DNA of 64,000 bases from Alphaproteobacteria bacterium RIFCSPHIGHO2_01_FULL_41_14 (GCA_001767855.1 MEMF01000002.1:681493-745492), one strand, 5' to 3'. Shown: positions 18,432 to 28,002, counted from the stretch's first letter. Made by a program: numbers and translations. Notes: generated by a model from the sequence alone, not told the origin.

Positions 18432-18450
18432 AACTTAAGTCACCCACAGA

Positions 18451-18482
18451 AAAAGCCTCTGAAATTTTTCAGAGGCTTTTTT
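18451..18482 (+). terminator. Rho-independent terminator
   Basis: AGCCTCTGAAA and TTTCAGAGGCT form a strong hairpin with a short T loop, with A-tract before and T-tract after, so it can act for the papain-like gene and, on the other strand, for transcripts reading through tRNA-Glu. Confidence 0.88.
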
Positions 18483-18533
18483 AGAATAGGCTCCTTGTAG
18501 AACCAAAGATTTTGGGGCTGACACCTGATATAA

Positions 18534-18609
18534 TGGCGTCCCCAACCGGATTCGAACCGGTGTTATCGCCGTGAAAGGGCGGTGTCCTAGGCCTCTAGAC
18601 GATGGGGAC
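18534..18609 (-). tRNA. tRNA-Glu (anticodon TTC)
   Basis: On the minus strand GTCCCCA pairs with the 3' acceptor TGGGGAC, the anticodon loop CTTTCAC gives TTC, and the T arm contains GGTTCGAATCC. CCA is encoded (complement at 18534-18536). Confidence 0.95.
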
Positions 18610-18691
18610 TTAAGAATCATAGCCATGAATAAGCTATATCCTCCCTGTTTAATCAGGATCCAGCTGAAAAGCAAGAGATATTTCTATTTCT

Positions 18692-20110
18692 TTAGAAAAG
18701 AGGGGAGGTCGTCATCCCCGAATCCCTGAGGGCTGCTGCTGCAGCTCTCCGTCTCTGGCCTTTGTTTTTGCGGTTCCTCTTGGGAGGGAAGGGAAGGTTG
18801 TTCTCTGTCCGCTGAGGCGAGAAGGTCGTAGCTGAGCGGTGCCGATTTTTCTTTTTTTTTTGGCCCTGCTGATTTCTATCTTGAGGCCCGTCTTGTGATT
18901 TTCTCTGAGATCTGTCATAAGACGCCGCTTGGACCCCCTTTTCTACGCTTGGCGTATAAGAAACGGGCAAGTCTTTCACACTCACAAAGTCGATCTGCTT
19001 TCCAATCATCTTCATAATGTCTTGGGCGGCCCCACTCGTGGCTTTCGTAACCATGGTAAAGGCAAGGCCTTCGGCCCCCGCACGACCCGTCCGACCAATA
19101 CGGTGCACATAATCCTCAATATTCATGGGAATATCCATATTGATCACGCACGGCAAACTGATGATATCAATCCCGCGCGCGGCCACATCACTGGCTACCA
19201 AAAATTTGGCGGTCCCAGCTTTCATATTCTCGAGGGCTCTGTTGCGTCGGGACTGAGTCAAATCTCCATGAATCACTTCCACAGAAAAATTTTGTTTCTT
19301 CAGTTGTTGATACACTTTATCCACGTGGTGCTTCTTGTTACAGAAGATCACCGCCGAGGAAATAGACCATTTCTCAAAGATGCCGATCATCAAGGCTACT
19401 TGTGTGCGCAACCGTTCTGATTCGCTTTTAACGGGGGGCACATTCACAAAATACTGGGTGATATTCACCGCTGTGGAGGCTGGCGCTGCCACCATCACCT
19501 CTTTCGGAGACATGAGAAATTCTTGCGCCAACTTTTTAATGGCAGGCGCCATGGTGGCTGAAAGCAGTACAGTTTGCCGCATTTTCGGCATGGCCGCGAG
19601 GATTTTGCGCACATCTGGCAAAAAGCCCATGTCCATCATCCGATCAGCCTCATCAATCACCACGTTTTTAATTTCTGTGGGCAAAATACAGCCGGTTTCA
19701 TACAAATCCAAAAAGCGACCTGGGGTGGCAATCGCCACATCGATGCCCTTATTCAAAATTTGTTTTTGCTTCATGATGGACGCACCCCCAATGAACTCCG
19801 CCACTCTAAGCTTGTGGTTCTTCGTGTAATCCTTAAACGCTTCACTAACTTGCGTCGCTAATTCTCGGGTTGGCACAAGGACCAAACACCGAATCAAGCG
19901 CGCTTTTGAGGCTGTCTCTGACAAAATTTCAACCAAGGGGAGGGCGAAAGACGCCGTCTTGCCGGTGCCGGTCGGGGCACACGCTAAAACATCAGAGCCC
20001 CTCAGAATCAAAGGAATGATCTGGGCTTGAATGGGGGTGGGGGTAGTATAGCCTTTATCTTTTAAGGTCTTTAGAAGGCTATCGCTGAGTCCTAGGTCTT
20101 CAAATGTCAT
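18692..20110 (-). CDS. rhlE: DEAD-box RNA helicase, RhlE type
   Basis: RhlE-type helicases remodel RNA in ribosome maturation and decay. The 472-residue product has the Q motif (FEDLGL...PTPIQAQ), motif I APTGTGKT, motif II DEAD (VVIDEADRMMDMGF), motif III SAT, and in the second RecA domain SDVAARGIDI and HRIGRTGRAG. The C-terminal 90 residues are basic and low-complexity (Arg, Lys, Gln), a usual RNA-binding tail. RhlE is favoured over other DEAD proteins by the RMMDMGF segment and tail; paralogue identity is moderate. Confidence 0.92.
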   Translation of the reverse strand: MTFEDLGLSDSLLKTLKDKGYTTPTPIQAQIIPLILRGSDVLACAPTGTGKTASFALPLVEILSETASKARLIRCLVLVPTRELATQVSEAFKDYTKNHKLRVAEFIGGASIMKQKQILNKGIDVAIATPGRFLDLYETGCILPTEIKNVVIDEADRMMDMGFLPDVRKILAAMPKMRQTVLLSATMAPAIKKLAQEFLMSPKEVMVAAPASTAVNITQYFVNVPPVKSESERLRTQVALMIGIFEKWSISSAVIFCNKKHHVDKVYQQLKKQNFSVEVIHGDLTQSRRNRALENMKAGTAKFLVASDVAARGIDIISLPCVINMDIPMNIEDYVHRIGRTGRAGAEGLAFTMVTKATSGAAQDIMKMIGKQIDFVSVKDLPVSYTPSVEKGVQAASYDRSQRKSQDGPQDRNQQGQKKKKNRHRSATTFSPQRTENNLPFPPKRNRKNKGQRRRAAAAALRDSGMTTSPLF

Positions 20111-20213
20111 AGCGGGGAAATACTCCGTCCTGTCTTTAGGGGTGAAATCTTATACAAAACTAAGATAAGGACGATTTATCAAATTTCAAGACGGGAGAGA
20201 AAAGAAATAGAAA

Positions 20214-20381
20214 CTACTTAATCTTTGTTTCTTTGAAAAGGACGTGTTTACGAACGCGGGGATCATATTTTTTTAATTCAAGCTTTTCTGTCAGCGTGCG
20301 TGGGTTTTTCTTACGCACGTAAAAAAATCCTGTGTCCGCTGTGCTTTCTAGCTTAATTAAAACTGTCTTTCCTTTAGCCAT
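20214..20381 (-). CDS. rpmG: Large ribosomal subunit protein bL33
   Basis: The 55-residue product reads [18 protein letters not shown], then [28 protein letters not shown] and VLFKETKIK, a full-length L33. It lacks the CxxC pairs, so it is the zinc-free form usual in Proteobacteria. AGGACGTCACG precedes the ATG. It stands alone between rhlE and the DUF218 gene. Confidence 0.97.
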   Translation of the reverse strand: MAKGKTVLIKLESTADTGFFYVRKKNPRTLTEKLELKKYDPRVRKHVLFKETKIK

Positions 20382-20523
20382 CGTGACGTCCTAATAAATT
20401 TATTTGTAGCCCCTGTATACACTAAGGGATAGGGGGTTGTCAAGGATTTAGAAACGGAAAAGGAAAAAATGAGGTGAACTCCACGGCCCTACGGGCCTCT
20501 GAATGGCGAGAAGAAAACAGAAT

Positions 20524-20562
20524 CGTCATCCAGAGGAGGTGCTAAGCACCGACGTCGGAATC
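20524..20562. repeat. Short palindromic intergenic repeat
   Basis: GTCATCCAG...GGAATCC flanks the hairpin GGTGC-TAA-GCACC and a CGACGTCG palindrome. The flanks resemble the GTCAT...GGGAATCCAG element near 7958, so they may be members of one repeat family. It lies at the 3' edge of the DUF218 gene. Confidence 0.45.
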
Positions 20563-20564
20563 CA

Positions 20565-21089
20565 TCAATCAAAAACTCTTAACCGCTCCGCTTTCAAGAG
20601 ACGTTCAATCGATTTTCTTTCATGAACCTCTAGACGTTTTTTCTGCGCTACTGTGACAGACGGGGTGGAGATTAAAAACTCTATTGTACGATTTCTGAAC
20701 ACATGCTCAAAAATCAGACGCGCTCTCCGCACGTGAAAATCAGAGGTAGCTATGAAAAGCCGATCAATCTCTATGCCTTCTAAGGCGATGGACGATAAAA
20801 ACGCATCCTCTATGGTGTTAAAACTTTCCACAATGCCCAGAATGGCAGAGGGAGGGAGGCCCAGCGACATCAGATAATCTTTCACATAGGCCCCGTGAGG
20901 TTTGTCCGTTTGGTTAAACCGAGCGCCAAACCCCCCCGTTAAAAGAAACTTAAAGGAGGGATGCGAGAGCCAAAATTCATAAGCCTTTGCCGCCCGAGCT
21001 TTAGAGATCGGCGACAAGACACCTTGTTTTGTATTGGTGGATCCCAACACAATAATAAGCCCCGGCAACTGAATCTCTGGTTGTTTCAA
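20565..21089 (-). CDS. DUF218 / YdcF-like protein
   Basis: DUF218 proteins (YdcF, SanA, ElyC relatives) have a Rossmann-like fold; some are tied to envelope integrity and vancomycin sensitivity, but the reaction is unknown. The 174-residue protein shows GLIIVLGSTN at the first strand, FLLTGGFGAR, FNTIEDAFLSS (the usual NTxED motif) and LFIATSDFHVRRAR, all typical. No membrane segment is present, unlike ElyC. It follows the transglutaminase-like gene on the same strand by about 110 bases. Confidence 0.85.
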   Translation of the reverse strand: MKQPEIQLPGLIIVLGSTNTKQGVLSPISKARAAKAYEFWLSHPSFKFLLTGGFGARFNQTDKPHGAYVKDYLMSLGLPPSAILGIVESFNTIEDAFLSSIALEGIEIDRLFIATSDFHVRRARLIFEHVFRNRTIEFLISTPSVTVAQKKRLEVHERKSIERLLKAERLRVFD

Positions 21090-21201
21090 CGTGCACTCCT
21101 CAAACGGTCTTCTGCTGTCTTTAACCTTTATCCTACCGTGTTTTGGGGACGGATACTATCCTCTTTCATCTTCGAGAGAAGGGGGGCGACAAGACGGGGG
21201 G

Positions 21202-23061
21202 CTACTTCACCTCAGTGACGATACCCACATCAAAGTAAAACTTAAGATCTTTGGCCAGCTTTTTATAAACAAGTCCTTTGAGATCGTCCGCGGGAATGAA
21301 CCTTGTTTTAATGACCAACGTATCTTCCATGTGCAAACCCTCTTTTTCCTGCGTACAAACCCTTTTAGCTTCCACCCAGGGGGTTTTAATTTCTGCATTC
21401 AAAATCTGAGTGTTCTCAATAGTTCCCCCTTTTATGACGCGAACCTTTTTAAGGGTGATGGGAGGCGACCCCAGAAACATATCTGAAACTTGATCTTCTG
21501 CCGTCAGTAAGGACAGCATGGCGGGAATCTCTAAATAATAGCCTCTATTCGTTCTCTTGACTCCCTGTCGCTGGTGGTAGGTGTACTTAAAAACCAGATC
21601 TTCCACAATACGCTTTGTCAAATCAGGCATTTCCACAGTCCGCTTGTCTTCCTTCTCTAAAGGTTCCCCCACAGACGTACTGATAATCTCTTCTTCAATC
21701 CCCTTGGGGGATAAAACCAGCCCTTTCCCTGCCCATTCTAAGGCTGACTCCCCCTTGAAAATAGCTTTACCCGAGACATCTATAGAACAATCTTTCTGAA
21801 TGGTGAGCGCTCTATCCGCCACTGTTTGATTGGTAAGCAGGCTTACCTCTGGGATCTTTTCACGGCTTGGGTTCTTGGGATCCAAAACAAAAGCGTGTTT
21901 CCCCGCCACATCCGGGAAAATTCCTTGAGCCATACTCACGAGGTTTGTTGGGTCCACCCAATAGATTTTGCCTGACTTTCCAATGGCCTTTACCATGGCA
22001 TGATTTGCATCATAAAAGGGTAGGGCCTCTTCAAAATCCCGAACTTCTACGCCTCGGTTCACCAAAACAACGTAGGCCTGGAATCCTAATTTCCTTAAAA
22101 TAGCCACCGTCACAACCGAAAAATCCTTGCAATCACCGATATGAGTTTCTGCGATTTTGGCCAAACTCCGAGGCCACAATCTTCCCTCCACCGTTCGCCA
22201 ATCCCCCATATACTGAATGGTCTCACTGAGAAGAGAGGTAACTGTGTTTATCTGCCCTACTTCTGTTTTTTGTTTTTTTGCTTTTTGCTCGATAGCCTCA
22301 AATCTCTCTGGTAAAGGTTGAACCAAGACTTTCTCCCACCCATCTAAAGAGCGGCGAGAGAGTTCCTCCCAATTCTTTAAACTTGAGAGCGATACCCAGG
22401 TAAGTTTCTTGTAAGCAACCCAATTCCCGTCTTGTACCGTTTCTGCATAAAGGGGCTTTGTCTGCGTGATCGAGATCTTCTGAAGCTTCCCCTCTTTACT
22501 CTCTTTCACCTTTAAAACATGCTGAGGATCGTTCACTTTGATTTTTAGGGGAATGGCTGAAAGAATAATGTTCTGACTCTTTTTCCAATAATAACTCTGA
22601 CCCCATATGGGGATTGATGAAAATACATTTTCTAAGGGAACCTGTGTCCTCTCGACCTTGTATTTCAAATATACTTTTGACCCCACGGCCACGCGCGGAT
22701 ACACCAACAAAATTTGCCGTTCCTGATCAAACCCCGCCCCAAAACTGGCCATAGGCTTGTCTTCAATCGTGGCGGGATCCACTTTATGTTTTTGTCCCTC
22801 CGTTAGGGTGTAAGCATCCAGAATGGATACCTTTTCTGAAAACTCGTTATAATAAAGACGCTGGACTGTGGCCGCCTCTCGCCCAGAGTCTTTTAAAACT
22901 TCTAGTTCTTCTGTAATTTCCATTTCCGATGTGCCATCCGGTCGAACGGTCTCAATTTGGGTTCGATCGTTCAGCTGCAGCGCGGCATCTTCATGTGTTG
23001 CCCATCTCGCCTCGGCAAAGAAGGGGATCAATAGAATCCAGAAAAGAAAGTGAAACGTCAT
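21202..23061 (-). CDS. Exported DUF3857 / transglutaminase-like protein
   Basis: The 619-residue protein has a signal peptide (FLFWILLIPFFAEA), an N-terminal DUF3857 beta domain (about 30-210), and a transglutaminase-like cysteine-protease fold with Cys311 in GDCKDFSVV, His354 in DANHAMVKA and Asp370 in WVDPTN, the catalytic triad order. A C-terminal beta-rich domain of about 200 residues follows. Such proteins occur in several gram-negative bacteria; substrates are unknown, with peptide-bond or amide chemistry possible. It precedes the DUF218 gene and lies next to tRNA-Arg. Confidence 0.85.
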   Translation of the reverse strand: MTFHFLFWILLIPFFAEARWATHEDAALQLNDRTQIETVRPDGTSEMEITEELEVLKDSGREAATVQRLYYNEFSEKVSILDAYTLTEGQKHKVDPATIEDKPMASFGAGFDQERQILLVYPRVAVGSKVYLKYKVERTQVPLENVFSSIPIWGQSYYWKKSQNIILSAIPLKIKVNDPQHVLKVKESKEGKLQKISITQTKPLYAETVQDGNWVAYKKLTWVSLSSLKNWEELSRRSLDGWEKVLVQPLPERFEAIEQKAKKQKTEVGQINTVTSLLSETIQYMGDWRTVEGRLWPRSLAKIAETHIGDCKDFSVVTVAILRKLGFQAYVVLVNRGVEVRDFEEALPFYDANHAMVKAIGKSGKIYWVDPTNLVSMAQGIFPDVAGKHAFVLDPKNPSREKIPEVSLLTNQTVADRALTIQKDCSIDVSGKAIFKGESALEWAGKGLVLSPKGIEEEIISTSVGEPLEKEDKRTVEMPDLTKRIVEDLVFKYTYHQRQGVKRTNRGYYLEIPAMLSLLTAEDQVSDMFLGSPPITLKKVRVIKGGTIENTQILNAEIKTPWVEAKRVCTQEKEGLHMEDTLVIKTRFIPADDLKGLVYKKLAKDLKFYFDVGIVTEVK

Positions 23062-23087
23062 GAAAACAGGCCTATCCCTAAAAGAAG

Positions 23088-23164
23088 TGGTGCGTCCTAG
23101 AGGATTCGAACCTCTGACCTGCGGCTTAGAAGGCCGACGCTCTATCCAGCTGAGCTAAGGACGC
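23088..23164 (-). tRNA. tRNA-Arg (anticodon TCT)
   Basis: The minus strand folds with acceptor GCGTCCT/AGGACGC, D arm TAGCTCAGCTGGATAGAGC, anticodon loop CTTCTAA (TCT) and T arm GAGGTTCGAATCCTC; CCA is encoded. Confidence 0.95.
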
Positions 23165-23226
23165 ATGCCCCCAAATTACACACAATCAAGGCTTTTTGTA
23201 AAGACAGACAACGGAGAATAATCAAT

Positions 23227-23478
23227 TTAACAGCAGAGATACGTCAGATGCGCTTTTTCCGCAAATCGAATGGCCTGCTCAATGGACGAAAAGAAAAGCT
23301 TATGATTGAGAAAGGGCTCGGTCGTTCCACACCACCCTGTTTGAGGGTCAAATACGTGGGCGCGTTTCTGGACAAACTCTAAAACCCAACGGATTTTTTG
23401 CCCGCACCCCAGCTGTACGGCAGATTTTGGCGGCTGATAAATAACCACATCAAACATTTTATACTTCTTTATATCCAT
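23227..23478 (-). CDS. NDUFS4-like complex I accessory subunit
   Basis: The 83-residue product matches the ETC complex I conserved region found in mitochondrial NDUFS4 and its alphaproteobacterial counterparts: VVIYQPPKSAVQLG, then RWVLEF, DPQTGWCGTT, and a C-terminal FSSIEQAIRFAEK helix. In mitochondria this subunit stabilises the NADH-binding module. Alphaproteobacteria encode it away from the nuo operon, as here. It is good evidence for the class. The N-terminal 10 residues are uncertain; the ATG at the track's 5' end was used. Confidence 0.85.
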   Translation of the reverse strand: MDIKKYKMFDVVIYQPPKSAVQLGCGQKIRWVLEFVQKRAHVFDPQTGWCGTTEPFLNHKLFFSSIEQAIRFAEKAHLTYLCC

Positions 23479-23652
23479 AGATATACGATCTTACAGCTGA
23501 TACATAGTTATAATTATTATGAGATCATTTCAAATTGAATAAGTCAATACTTTCTAATACTTTATCAATACTTTGGATTGTTCAGGGGTTTTAAAAAAAG
23601 AAGATCTCGTTTACACTACTAAATGAACGATAAAAAAAGTGGAGGATATTTT

Positions 23653-24534
23653 ATGAAAAAAATCATTGTGAGCTTACTTTTCCTAACCTTAGGTCTGGGC
23701 ACAGAGGCCGCCATGAGACAATCCCCCGCTCCAGATGAAATAATTGCCGAAATGATGCAGAATAATCCTGATCTGTCTGACAGAGAAATTTCACAGAGGT
23801 TGCAAGACATGGGCTTCGCTCCTCTCTCTGGAAGAAACTCCCCAACAAGAAGAAAGTCGCCCCCTCATTCACCCAAAGCGCCACATTCACCCAAGGAAGC
23901 CCGAGCCGCCATGACACGGATGGGAGATTCCTTCTTAGTGATTGGAGTATCTGAAAAAGAGAAAGATCACCCTCTTCTAAAAGCACACAACCTCCCGAAA
24001 AATGTATATTTCCTCGATAGGCAAACTCTTCCAAACGATGGATCTTCTCACTTCATCCATGCCGATTTCGATAGCTCCGATTTTCAAAAGCTTGCAGCCC
24101 AATATCCAGAAGCGTTTACAAACATTTATTTTGATTTTTCAACACTAAAGTTTCTCTATGCCAAAAATGAAAAGACGACATTTTCCACTCTCTTTAGAAT
24201 GCTGAAGAAAGGAGGACGCCTCTACCTGCCCGATCCTGGCCCAGGAATAATAGGACTCATGCTACCACTGCCAGAAGGGATGTCAGAATATCAAGCCTCC
24301 CTAGACAGAGACTATAGGGAAAGAAACCGAAAAGCAGTTACGGATCATTATTTTAATAACCTTATTGCCAACCTAGAAGCGTCTGGTTTTCTTATAAAAT
24401 TTGAAGACAACAAGGCTATTCATGGAGATCCTGTTTTTGAGGGCATTCGCGAGAATACCCTCGACAAAGGAAAATATATGAAACCAGACACAATTAAAGA
24501 TTTTCAAGTACTGATCGCAAAGAAACCACAATGA
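23653..24534 (+). CDS. Exported protein with methyltransferase-like fold
   Basis: The frame is open from 23623, but the ATG at 23653 follows GGAGG (23641-23645) by seven bases and begins a good signal peptide (KKIIVSLLFLTLGLGTEAA), giving 293 residues. A helical segment with NPDLSDREISQRLQDMGF and a Ser/Pro/Lys-rich linker with KSPPHSPKAPHSPK lead into a domain that looks like a Rossmann methyltransferase: FLVIGVSEKE at the first strand, FTNIYFDFST, and FRMLKKGGRLYLPDPG, the usual strand-5 turn. A clear SAM-binding GxGxG is missing. Function is unknown; export makes a host-directed role possible. Confidence 0.65.
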   Translation: MKKIIVSLLFLTLGLGTEAAMRQSPAPDEIIAEMMQNNPDLSDREISQRLQDMGFAPLSGRNSPTRRKSPPHSPKAPHSPKEARAAMTRMGDSFLVIGVSEKEKDHPLLKAHNLPKNVYFLDRQTLPNDGSSHFIHADFDSSDFQKLAAQYPEAFTNIYFDFSTLKFLYAKNEKTTFSTLFRMLKKGGRLYLPDPGPGIIGLMLPLPEGMSEYQASLDRDYRERNRKAVTDHYFNNLIANLEASGFLIKFEDNKAIHGDPVFEGIRENTLDKGKYMKPDTIKDFQVLIAKKPQ

Positions 24535-24613
24535 TCAGGTGCCTTCCCAAGCGCTCTTTTTGTGAATTGTAGATTGACAATCCAGGCCACACCCTCTAAA
24601 ACCAAACACAACT

Positions 24614-24707
24614 GGAGGGGTGGCTGAGTGGCTGAAAGCGCCGGTTTGCTAAACCGTTATACGGATAATAATCTGTATCGAGGGTTCGAATCCCTCTCCC
24701 TCCGCCA
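24614..24707 (+). tRNA. tRNA-Ser (anticodon GCT)
   Basis: A class II tRNA with acceptor GGAGGGG, D arm TGGCTGAGTGGCTGAAAGC, anticodon loop TTGCTAA (GCT), a long variable arm (ATACGG...CTGTAT) and T arm GAGGGTTCGAATCCCTC. CCA is encoded at 24705-24707. Confidence 0.95.
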
Positions 24708-24752
24708 ATAAATTTTTGAATTTTTATATTCAAAGTTAAGAGTACTACGAAA

Positions 24753-25121
24753 ATATCCCCTAGACCAAACCTACAGCTTATCTATGTATCTGATATCGAG
24801 CGCTCAACAATATTCTACAAAAGGCTTTTTAAGGCTGAGCCCGTATTTTCGAGCCCACGTTATGTGGCATTTGACGCTGGGGGTGGTGAGGCGTTCTTTG
24901 CGATTTGGACAGGTGGGGAATCTCCCGATGCTGATGCGCCGCGATTCTCTGAAATTGGCATTATGTTGCCCTCCAATGAAGATGTAGACCAGCTCTTTCA
25001 GGAATGGCAAAAGAATCCAGATATTAAAGTCTTACAAAAACCCAGTACAGAAGTCTTTGGTCGCACTTTTCTTGTTCGAGATCCCGATGGCCATATTATC
25101 CGGGTATGCCCGCTGGATTAA
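24753..25121 (+). CDS. VOC-family (glyoxalase-like) protein with no canonical start
   Basis: The product is a vicinal-oxygen-chelate domain: LQLIYVSDIERSTIFYKRLF at the N terminus, RYVAFDAGGGEAFFAIW, then the second module ending FGRTFLVRDPDGHIIRVCPLD. The domain start is intact in frame, but between the stop at 24717-24719 and the first strand there is no ATG, GTG or TTG. The first canonical in-frame start is a GTG at 24864, which would remove the first beta-alpha-beta unit. I used the ATA at 24753 as the probable decayed or unusual start. It is either expressed from a non-canonical codon or a recently inactivated gene. Confidence 0.6.
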   Translation: MSPRPNLQLIYVSDIERSTIFYKRLFKAEPVFSSPRYVAFDAGGGEAFFAIWTGGESPDADAPRFSEIGIMLPSNEDVDQLFQEWQKNPDIKVLQKPSTEVFGRTFLVRDPDGHIIRVCPLD

Positions 25122-25171
25122 CGCCGGTTAAAAAAAGACTAGAGAGATTGGGTATTTTCCCGCAGTACCAA

Positions 25172-25200
25172 TTGCATTCCATCCCAAAACCAATTATAAA
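25172..25200 (+). promoter_or_regulatory. Promoter for a leaderless transcript
   Basis: TTGCAT (25172-25177) and TATAAA (25195-25200) are exactly 17 bases apart, and the ATG of the next gene lies only six bases after the -10 box. Transcription would start on or just beside the A of that ATG. No Shine-Dalgarno is present. Confidence 0.55.
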
Positions 25201-25206
25201 AATAAG

Positions 25207-25947
25207 ATGGCTGAAAATCTTCTCATCACAATTTCTTGTCCTGAGTGCACTACCCCCTTTGAAATAGAGGGCGATTTATTGGGCACAGAGGGACGGTATG
25301 TCGCTTGTTCCGAATGTGACCACCAATGGTTCCAGTACCCACCCGCCCCAAAAAAAGGCACCTCTGATGAGGCTACGTTAGAGACCCAAGAAGACATTCC
25401 CTTGATCGCCGTTTCAGACCAAGAGGAAGAATATTTAGAAGAGAAAGCCTCCTTTTTTACAAAACAACTTTTTTTGATCCCCGTGCTGCTGGGGTTAATT
25501 TTCACCGGCTTGTTTTTTGGTCGTAATGACGTGGTGCGGTTTGTGCCCGGCATGGAAAGAGTCTATACAGCGCTAGGGATCTCGGCTTATAACATCGCTG
25601 CTTTCCGCTTTCACAACACCCAGTGGCAAGTGATCAATAATGGCATGCATCGCTCCCTCGAGATCACAGGCAGCGTGACAAACACCTCGGATAAACTTCT
25701 GACTCCACCTTGTATCCAAGTTACGCTCAGAGGGCAGGGGGTCTGCCAACCTCTTTCCTGGGTTGATCAATTCCTTGACTTAGAACAAAATGAAAACAAA
25801 ACATGCACTATTGGTAAATGGATGACTCACCTCAAAGAAGGCCGGCTTTTCTCCGGGCAAACTTGTTCTTTTAAGGTTTCCTACCCTCTGACCACCATCC
25901 AACTGCCCACAGAAGTTTTGCTAAAGTTTGTGAATAAAAATGAATAA
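25207..25947 (+). CDS. MJ0042-type zinc-ribbon membrane protein (DUF3426-like)
   Basis: The 246-residue product starts with a zinc ribbon, CPEC...CSEC (about residues 11-38), of the MJ0042 type, a linker rich in Glu, one membrane segment (about 86-105, [17 protein letters not shown]), and a periplasmic beta domain containing [18 protein letters not shown], as in DUF3426 proteins. This layout is common in Alphaproteobacteria, with unknown role. It overlaps gmhA by eight bases and seems transcribed with the heptose genes. Confidence 0.82.
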   Translation: MAENLLITISCPECTTPFEIEGDLLGTEGRYVACSECDHQWFQYPPAPKKGTSDEATLETQEDIPLIAVSDQEEEYLEEKASFFTKQLFLIPVLLGLIFTGLFFGRNDVVRFVPGMERVYTALGISAYNIAAFRFHNTQWQVINNGMHRSLEITGSVTNTSDKLLTPPCIQVTLRGQGVCQPLSWVDQFLDLEQNENKTCTIGKWMTHLKEGRLFSGQTCSFKVSYPLTTIQLPTEVLLKFVNKNE

Positions 25948-26551
25948 GAGCCCCCTCATGACCTTTAATTTGCAACAATTTTATAAAGATGAGTTTGAAG
26001 AGCATCTTAAGGTGGCTCAGCTTACCCAAGACCACGTGTACGAACCCTTTAAGTCTTTGGTGAAAATTTGTACGACTTCTATCCAAAACGGAGGGAAAAT
26101 CCTTTTTTTTGGAAACGGAGGCAGTGCGGGGGATGCGCAGCATCTTGCGACCGAGCTGGTGGTTCGGTATCGTAAAAACCGTGTTCCCATTGCAGCCCTT
26201 GCCTTAACCACAGATACCTCAGCCCTAACCGCCATCGGCAATGATTTAGGTTTTGAGTTTCTTTTTTCAAGGCAAATTGAAGCCCTTGGAAAGAGGGGAG
26301 ATGTGGCGATTGGGATCACCACATCAGGGAAAAGCCCCAATGTCATTAAAGGGCTAGAGATGGCTCGGAAAAAAGGACTTACCGCCGCCTCTTTAACGGG
26401 TAAAAAAGGGGGAGACCTTCTGGGGCTCGCCGATCCTCTGATTATTGTCCCCTCGGACATCACAGCGCGCATTCAAGAAATGCATATCACCTTAGGTCAA
26501 ATGCTCTGTGATGCGTTGGAAAAAGAGTTGAAACTGGAAACCTATTCATGA
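25940..26551 (+). CDS. gmhA: Phosphoheptose isomerase
   Basis: GmhA converts sedoheptulose 7-phosphate to D-glycero-D-manno-heptose 7-phosphate, the first step of LPS heptose synthesis. The 203-residue SIS-domain protein has [19 protein letters not shown] (about 56-74), [18 protein letters not shown] and [14 protein letters not shown], where Glu and His are catalytic. A second in-frame Met (residue 7) is possible as the start. It overlaps hldE by four bases. Confidence 0.96.
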   Translation: MNKSPLMTFNLQQFYKDEFEEHLKVAQLTQDHVYEPFKSLVKICTTSIQNGGKILFFGNGGSAGDAQHLATELVVRYRKNRVPIAALALTTDTSALTAIGNDLGFEFLFSRQIEALGKRGDVAIGITTSGKSPNVIKGLEMARKKGLTAASLTGKKGGDLLGLADPLIIVPSDITARIQEMHITLGQMLCDALEKELKLETYS

Positions 26552-28002
26552 CCTCTATTCTTGCCTCCATCGATCAGTTCAAAGAGGCCTCCATCCTCTG
26601 TGTCGGAGATCTTATACTCGATCTTTTTGTTTATGGGGAAGTCTCCCGCATTTCGCCCGAAGCCCCCATCCCCATCTTAAAGGCGACGCGAGAATTTTAT
26701 ACCCTAGGCGGGGCAGGCAATGTGGTAAATAATGTGTTATCACTCGGCGCTAAGCCTCTTATCCTCAGTATCATTGGAACCGATGAAAATGGCAATAAGC
26801 TCTGCGATCTTTTAGAGGAAAAGGGCATTAATACGTCCCACCTCATTCGGGATAAATCCATCCAAACCATTGAAAAGCGTCGATTTTCCACAAAAAACCA
26901 ACAGTTATTGCGGGTCGATTACGAGCGCGTTGGTTTTTTTAATCCGTCTCTTTATAAAACCTTAATGGAACGAGCCAAAAAAATACTTCCCCAAGTACAG
27001 GCCCTTGTTTTATCTGACTACGGCAAAGGCGTTTTGCACCAAGACCTTGTCCTAGCACCATTGATTGCAGAAGCCAGAAAACATAAAATACCCATTATTA
27101 CCGATCCGAAAGGAAATGATTATTCCATTTACAAAGGATCTACACTCATTACTCCGAATCGAAAAGAACTCCATGACGCAACGGATCTTCCCACCTCAAC
27201 CGATAAAGAAGTCACTCTGGCTGCCACCAAAATTTTGAGAGAGTGCGACATAGAAAATGTTCTGGCCACCCGCAGTGAAGATGGGATGACCTTGGTGAGA
27301 AATAACGGTGAAACCCATCATTATAAGACTCAGGCCAAAGAAGTATATGATGTCTCGGGGGCAGGGGACACCGTTGTTGCCCTTATGGCCACAGCCTTGG
27401 GAGCAAACGTTCCTCTGCAAGATTCTTGCTATTTGGCGAATATTGCCGGCTCCATCGTGGTAGGAAAAATAGGGACAGCCACTGTCTCTGATCAAGAGCT
27501 AAAACACTATTGCACAGAAAAGGCCCACGACAAAGAAGACAAACTTATGCCCATTGGTATGGTGCTGGAAAAAATAAAAGTATGGCATCAAAAAGGGCTG
27601 AAGGTTGGGTTTACCAATGGATGTTTTGACCTTTTACACCAAGGCCACATCAAGATCTTAAGAGAATCCAAAGAAGCTTGCGACAAGCTGATTGTGGCCA
27701 TCAACAGCGACGCCTCTGTCCGTCGTTTAAAAGGCCCCACACGCCCCATTAATGACGAGAAAACACGAGCCACCATCATGGCGTGTCTTAAGTTTATAGA
27801 TGCGGTTCTTATCTTTGAAGAAGACACACCCCTCGAAGTCATTCAAGAACTGTGTCCTGATATCTTAATTAAAGGCGCTGATTATACGGTGGATCAAGTG
27901 GTGGGCGGAGACTTTGTTCAAAAAAGGGGCGGGAAGGTGGTTCTGGTAGAACTGGACCCAGGGCGCAGCAGCACAGCCATTATTGGAAAAATTCAGCAGT
28001 AA
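26548..28002 (+). CDS. hldE: Bifunctional heptose kinase/adenylyltransferase HldE
   Basis: HldE phosphorylates heptose 7-phosphate at C1 and later adenylylates it to ADP-heptose. The 484-residue product has a PfkB/ribokinase-like N-terminal domain (about 1-320: [16 protein letters not shown], and the anion-hole [10 protein letters not shown]) and a C-terminal cytidylyltransferase-like domain (about 345-484) with [17 protein letters not shown] containing the HxGH motif. GmhB and HldD are not in the window. ATG overlaps the gmhA stop (ATGA), which indicates coupling. Confidence 0.97.
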   Translation: MTSILASIDQFKEASILCVGDLILDLFVYGEVSRISPEAPIPILKATREFYTLGGAGNVVNNVLSLGAKPLILSIIGTDENGNKLCDLLEEKGINTSHLIRDKSIQTIEKRRFSTKNQQLLRVDYERVGFFNPSLYKTLMERAKKILPQVQALVLSDYGKGVLHQDLVLAPLIAEARKHKIPIITDPKGNDYSIYKGSTLITPNRKELHDATDLPTSTDKEVTLAATKILRECDIENVLATRSEDGMTLVRNNGETHHYKTQAKEVYDVSGAGDTVVALMATALGANVPLQDSCYLANIAGSIVVGKIGTATVSDQELKHYCTEKAHDKEDKLMPIGMVLEKIKVWHQKGLKVGFTNGCFDLLHQGHIKILRESKEACDKLIVAINSDASVRRLKGPTRPINDEKTRATIMACLKFIDAVLIFEEDTPLEVIQELCPDILIKGADYTVDQVVGGDFVQKRGGKVVLVELDPGRSSTAIIGKIQQ

